From positions 1 to 7,723 of the forward strand of contig DOKP01000066.1 of NCBI GenBank assembly GCA_003510795.1: DNA of 7,723 bases, written 5' to 3'. The stretch is from Candidatus Moraniibacteriota bacterium (GTDB lineage Bacteria; Patescibacteriota; Minisyncoccia; Moranbacterales; UBA9337). The position numbers were made by a program, and so were the translations under genes. This document shows, in pieces, positions 5,588 to 7,723 of the stretch. Position 1 is the first letter of the stretch. Each line of letters opens with the position of its first letter. The notes beneath the pieces are model-generated. The model was not told where the DNA came from, ran no database searches, and worked only from the letters and a program-made list of their open reading frames with translations.

Positions 5588-7330
5588 TTATCTCTTCTCT
5601 CCAATCTCCTTCTCAATCTCACTCACAAATTCCTCTATTCCCAAAGTCTTTTGCTCTTTAACTCCGCGTGAGCGGACAGTCACAGTTTTGTCAGCTTCTT
5701 CTTTTTCCCCGATTATCAAAACATGTGGAACTTTTAATTTCTCCTCTTCACGAATTCTTTTACCTAGGCTTTCGTCTTTGAGGTTTAATTCCACGCGCAC
5801 TCCTTGGGCGGATAATTTAGTTTTAACTTCTTTAGCATAATCATTAAACTTTTCACTGACTGGCACGATAGCTACTTGGACAGGCGAAAGCCAGGTTGGA
5901 AAATTTCCAGCGTAGTGTTCGATTAGTATTCCCATAAAACGCTCAAAAGAACCCATTATAGTTCTGTGAATTAGCACGGGAGTTTTCTCTTTTCCGTCTC
6001 TGTCTATATACTTACAATTAAAATTTAAGGGCATTTGAAAATCCAATTGAATAGTCGCGCATTGCCAAGTTCTTCCAATAGCATCTTTTAATTGAAAGTC
6101 AATTTTCGGTCCATAAAAGGCCCCATCTTTTTCTTTAAGTCCATAATTTTCTCCGTATAATTCTTCAAGAATTTTTTTCAAAGACGTTTCGGCTTTTTCC
6201 CAGGTACTTATTTCTCCCATCGAGTCATCGGGGCGAGTAGAGAGAAATGCTTTATATTCCAACCCAAAAGGTTTATATATTTTATCAACCAGTTGAATTA
6301 CTTTTTTAATTTCCTCTTCGATTTGATCTTCGCCGATAAAGATATGGGCATCATCTTGAGTAAATTGTTGCACGCGAAGAAGTCCGCCGAGTTGTCCAGA
6401 TTTTTCTTTGCGAGTAATTAATCCCGGCTCAGCGTAGCGTAGGGGTAAATCACGATAAGACCTTAGCGAGTTGTTGTAAATTAAGATTGCGCCTGGACAA
6501 TCCATTGGTCGCAGGGCAAACTGTTTATTATCCTCTCCGGCGCTGACAAAATACATGTCATCTTTGTAATGATCCCAATGACCGGATTTTTTCCAAATTG
6601 AAACATCGAGCATTGAAGGACAAAGAATCGTTTCATATTCAAATTCTTTTTGAGTTTCGAGCCAGAAATTTTTTAATTCATTGTAAATAATAGAACCTCG
6701 AGGATGGAAAAATGGTATACCCGGCGCCACATCATGGAAAGAAAACAAATCTAACTCTTTGCCAATTTTGCGATGGTCTCTTAATTTCGCTTCTTCTTGC
6801 CGTTTGAGATATTCTTTTAATTCTTTCTTGTCGCTAAAAACTACGCCATAAATTCTTTGCATTTGGATATTTTTTTCATCAGCTTTCCAATAAGCGCCAG
6901 AAATTTTTGTTAATTTAAAAGCTTGGAAATTTATTTCTTTAGCAGATTCGATATGCGGTCCCTTGCAAAGGTCAGTAAAATGTCCAGACTTGTAAATAGA
7001 AACATTGGTTTCTCCTGCATCTTTTAAATCATTGATTAGTTCTATTTTATAAGTTTGATTTAATTTAGTAAAATGCTCCAAAGCTTCTTCGATAGAAATT
7101 TCTTTTCTTTCAAAGGAATATTTTTCTTTGATAATGGAGCGCATTTTTTCCTCAAGGATTTCCAAATCTTCAGGAATTAGAGTGCGTGGCAATTCAAAAT
7201 CATAATAAAATCCTTCGGAGGTAGCTGGTCCGATTCCAAATTTAGCTTCGGGAAACATTTCCAAAACCGCTGCGGCTAAGATATGGGCAGTAGAATGTTT
7301 CAATATTTCATTTTTTTCTTCGTTGTTCAT
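5588..7330 (-). CDS. thrS: Threonyl-tRNA synthetase lacking the TGS domain
   Basis: ThrRS charges tRNA-Thr with threonine and removes wrongly attached serine. At 580 residues it lacks the N-terminal TGS domain of about 60 residues found in the 640-residue E. coli type. It starts directly in the editing domain, with HSTAH at 12-16 and the partner Cys122 and His126 in LCKGPH. The class II catalytic core follows. The zinc ligands are Cys278 (RPMDCPG), His329 (DDAHIF) and His455 (LIHRTIMG), spaced exactly as Cys334, His385 and His511 of E. coli. Motif 2 lies around RYAEPGLITR, and motif 3 is GSFERFMGILIEHYAG (460-475). The anticodon-binding domain covers about 483-580. The start is forced by the editing His12. 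No Shine-Dalgarno sequence precedes it; an octamer array does. Editing and synthesis residues all look intact. Confidence 0.97.
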   Translation of the reverse strand: MNNEEKNEILKHSTAHILAAAVLEMFPEAKFGIGPATSEGFYYDFELPRTLIPEDLEILEEKMRSIIKEKYSFERKEISIEEALEHFTKLNQTYKIELINDLKDAGETNVSIYKSGHFTDLCKGPHIESAKEINFQAFKLTKISGAYWKADEKNIQMQRIYGVVFSDKKELKEYLKRQEEAKLRDHRKIGKELDLFSFHDVAPGIPFFHPRGSIIYNELKNFWLETQKEFEYETILCPSMLDVSIWKKSGHWDHYKDDMYFVSAGEDNKQFALRPMDCPGAILIYNNSLRSYRDLPLRYAEPGLITRKEKSGQLGGLLRVQQFTQDDAHIFIGEDQIEEEIKKVIQLVDKIYKPFGLEYKAFLSTRPDDSMGEISTWEKAETSLKKILEELYGENYGLKEKDGAFYGPKIDFQLKDAIGRTWQCATIQLDFQMPLNFNCKYIDRDGKEKTPVLIHRTIMGSFERFMGILIEHYAGNFPTWLSPVQVAIVPVSEKFNDYAKEVKTKLSAQGVRVELNLKDESLGKRIREEEKLKVPHVLIIGEKEEADKTVTVRSRGVKEQKTLGIEEFVSEIEKEIGEKR

Positions 7331-7371
7331 ATGGGTTATATTGTTATATGGTTAAATTGCTATATTGTAGA
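7331..7371. repeat. Octamer tandem array abutting the thrS start
   Basis: One 9-base and four 8-base units in register, similar to ATTGTTAT or ATTGCTAT on the plus strand. It touches the thrS start codon with no gap. The units closely resemble those at 4920-4943, where the same TTGTTATA and TTGCTA forms occur, so the two arrays probably share an origin. Confidence 0.65.
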
Positions 7372-7387
7372 TAATCTTAATTTACAA
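7359..7387 (-). promoter_or_regulatory. Weak candidate promoter close to thrS
   Basis: On the minus strand, TTGTAA (7382-7387), a 17-base spacer and TATAGC (7359-7364) would start transcription near 7352 and give a short leader. The match is poor and overlaps the octamer array. It is an alternative to the better promoter at 7668-7696. Confidence 0.2.
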
Positions 7388-7456
7388 ATGAAAAAGCGTT
7401 TATTCTTAATTTGTTGTTTTGAATTTGTTTGGAAATTGTATCTTGGAATTTGTTTC

Positions 7457-7488
7457 TTTATTTTTTATTTTTAAAAATAAAAAATAAA
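7457..7488. repeat. Perfect 32-bp A/T palindrome, possible weak terminator
   Basis: TTTATTTTTTATTTTT (7457-7472) is followed directly by its exact reverse complement (7473-7488). On the minus strand it comes after GGCG and could end a transcript from the promoter at 7668-7696 before it reaches thrS. With no G-C pairs, such a hairpin would be weak. Confidence 0.55.
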
Positions 7489-7489
7489 A

Positions 7490-7661
7490 ACGCCAAAATA
7501 AAATTATGAATTGCTAAGGTCCTGCTTTTTAAGGCGTGGACGGTTCCACTTAGCTTCCCATATTTTATTAGGGCGACTCTTGAGATTTATCTTGCTAAAT
7601 CCCCAAAACACAAGCTCCATGGTTGGTGAGGTCACTTCAACACTTGATTAAATTTTCTCTA
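7490..7661 (-). ncRNA. Possible structured small RNA or thrS leader
   Basis: On the minus strand, a transcript from the promoter at 7668-7696 would run through an 8-bp hairpin (GGGATTTA, loop GCAAGA, TAAATCTC; plus-strand 7582-7603), then a 5-bp hairpin GTGGA-ACCG-TCCAC (7536-7549). The latter is enclosed by GCTAA/TTAGC pairing (7513-7517 with 7550-7554). It ends near T-rich sequence and the palindrome at 7457-7488. The size of about 170 nt would suit a small RNA. It matches no family I can name with confidence. The boundaries are estimates, and the same bases hold the 38-codon frame. Confidence 0.3.
7504..7620 (-). CDS. Possible 38-residue basic small protein upstream of thrS
   Basis: An open frame from ATG (7618-7620) to TAA (7504-7506). 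The product would begin MELVFWGFSKINLKS, contain KWNRPRLKK and be strongly basic, with three Trp and no Thr, so it is not a threonine-rich attenuator peptide. The frame stays open upstream to a TAA near 7650, so a GTG start five codons earlier is possible. No Shine-Dalgarno sequence is seen, but the larger genes nearby lack one too. It lies on the thrS strand downstream of a promoter-like pair. It could equally be a chance frame in a structured RNA, or a gene remnant. I do not recognise the sequence. Confidence 0.25.
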   Translation of the reverse strand: MELVFWGFSKINLKSRPNKIWEAKWNRPRLKKQDLSNS

Positions 7662-7667
7662 TAATGT

Positions 7668-7696
7668 AGTATATAATACCTAGTAAAAATAGGCAA
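7668..7696 (-). promoter_or_regulatory. Candidate promoter facing thrS
   Basis: On the minus strand, TTGCCT (7691-7696), a 17-base spacer and TATACT (7668-7673) form a reasonable sigma70-type promoter. The start would be near 7661, giving thrS a leader of about 330 nt if no termination occurs. A plus-strand TATAAT (7660-7665), with TCAACA (7637-7642) at 17 bases, overlaps it and could serve a gene beyond the right edge. Confidence 0.45.
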
Positions 7697-7723
7697 GGAT
7701 AAGTCTCTTCCAATACAATATGT

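Larger units (their letters stand above)
7331..7723. other. 393-base stretch upstream of thrS without a clear gene
   Basis: Going outward from thrS, this stretch holds an octamer array (7331-7371), an AT-rich piece with nothing recognisable (7372-7456), a 32-bp palindrome (7457-7488), a small open frame or structured RNA on the minus strand (7504-7661), and overlapping promoter-like elements (7637-7696). No tRNA is visible. Bases 7697-7723 show nothing I can assign. Confidence 0.6.

Noticed and set aside
5468..5671. Plus-strand open frame of 67 codons starting at TTG
   Set aside because: Most of it is antisense to the 3' end of thrS and the rest lies in repeat-like spacer just after a terminator; no ribosome binding site or family match.
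300..7330. Alternative genetic code with UGA read as glycine, as in some CPR lineages
   Set aside because: No gene ends in TGA, but none has an internal TGA either, and glycine is coded by GGN throughout; the standard code explains everything.
7283..7474. Plus-strand open frame of 63 codons across the thrS start
   Set aside because: It is antisense to the thrS start and then reads through the octamer array and T-rich sequence; its hydrophobic content reflects T-rich codons.
7536..7552. Firm T-box riboswitch call
   Set aside because: Only the short TGGAACCG core agrees. The upstream part is too short for a standard stem I, and the matching bases also encode a plausible KWNRPR peptide. Kept only as a question in the findings.

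Overview
The window looks like a piece of a small, AT-rich bacterial genome. The best guess is the Candidate Phyla Radiation (Patescibacteria), perhaps a Moran- or Falkowbacteria-like lineage. The supporting signs are a threonyl-tRNA synthetase without its N-terminal TGS domain, a DUF2207 membrane protein with a glycine-rich tail ending in Trp, a very Cys-rich DUF3795 protein, and AT-rich low-complexity spacers. This placement is inference; no rRNA or other decisive marker is present. All six clear genes read through with the standard code, and all stop at TAA or TAG.

Left part (1-3000), all on the plus strand. A membrane-anchored LysM-like coiled-coil protein (300-1202) ends in a strong intrinsic terminator. 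It is followed by a two-gene purine operon, a divergent purE (1435-1980) and a canonical purC (1996-2931), which also ends in a strong terminator. Both transcription units start from almost identical copies of a promoter cassette of about 58 bp (148-204 and 1304-1362), so the membrane protein and the purine genes may be expressed together. All three genes have strong Shine-Dalgarno sequences. PurE and PurC act at consecutive steps of IMP synthesis: AIR or N5-CAIR to CAIR, then CAIR to SAICAR.

Right part (3000-7723). It contains a DUF2207 membrane protein (3105-4832, +), a DUF3795 Cys-rich protein (5018-5371, +) and thrS (5588-7330, -). The last two converge on a hairpin that could terminate transcription from both sides. 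None of these genes has a recognisable Shine-Dalgarno sequence. Every spacer here holds a degenerate tandem array of 7- or 8-base AT-rich units, some running right up to a start codon.

Upstream of thrS (7331-7723) there is an octamer array, a 32-bp perfect A/T palindrome, and a promoter-like pair that would drive a leader of about 330 nt towards thrS. That leader holds a 38-codon open frame and good hairpins, so it may be a small protein gene, a small RNA or a regulatory leader; I could not decide which.

The points most worth following up are the duplicated promoter cassette, the PurE with altered active-site loops, the octamer/heptamer arrays, and the unexplained thrS leader.
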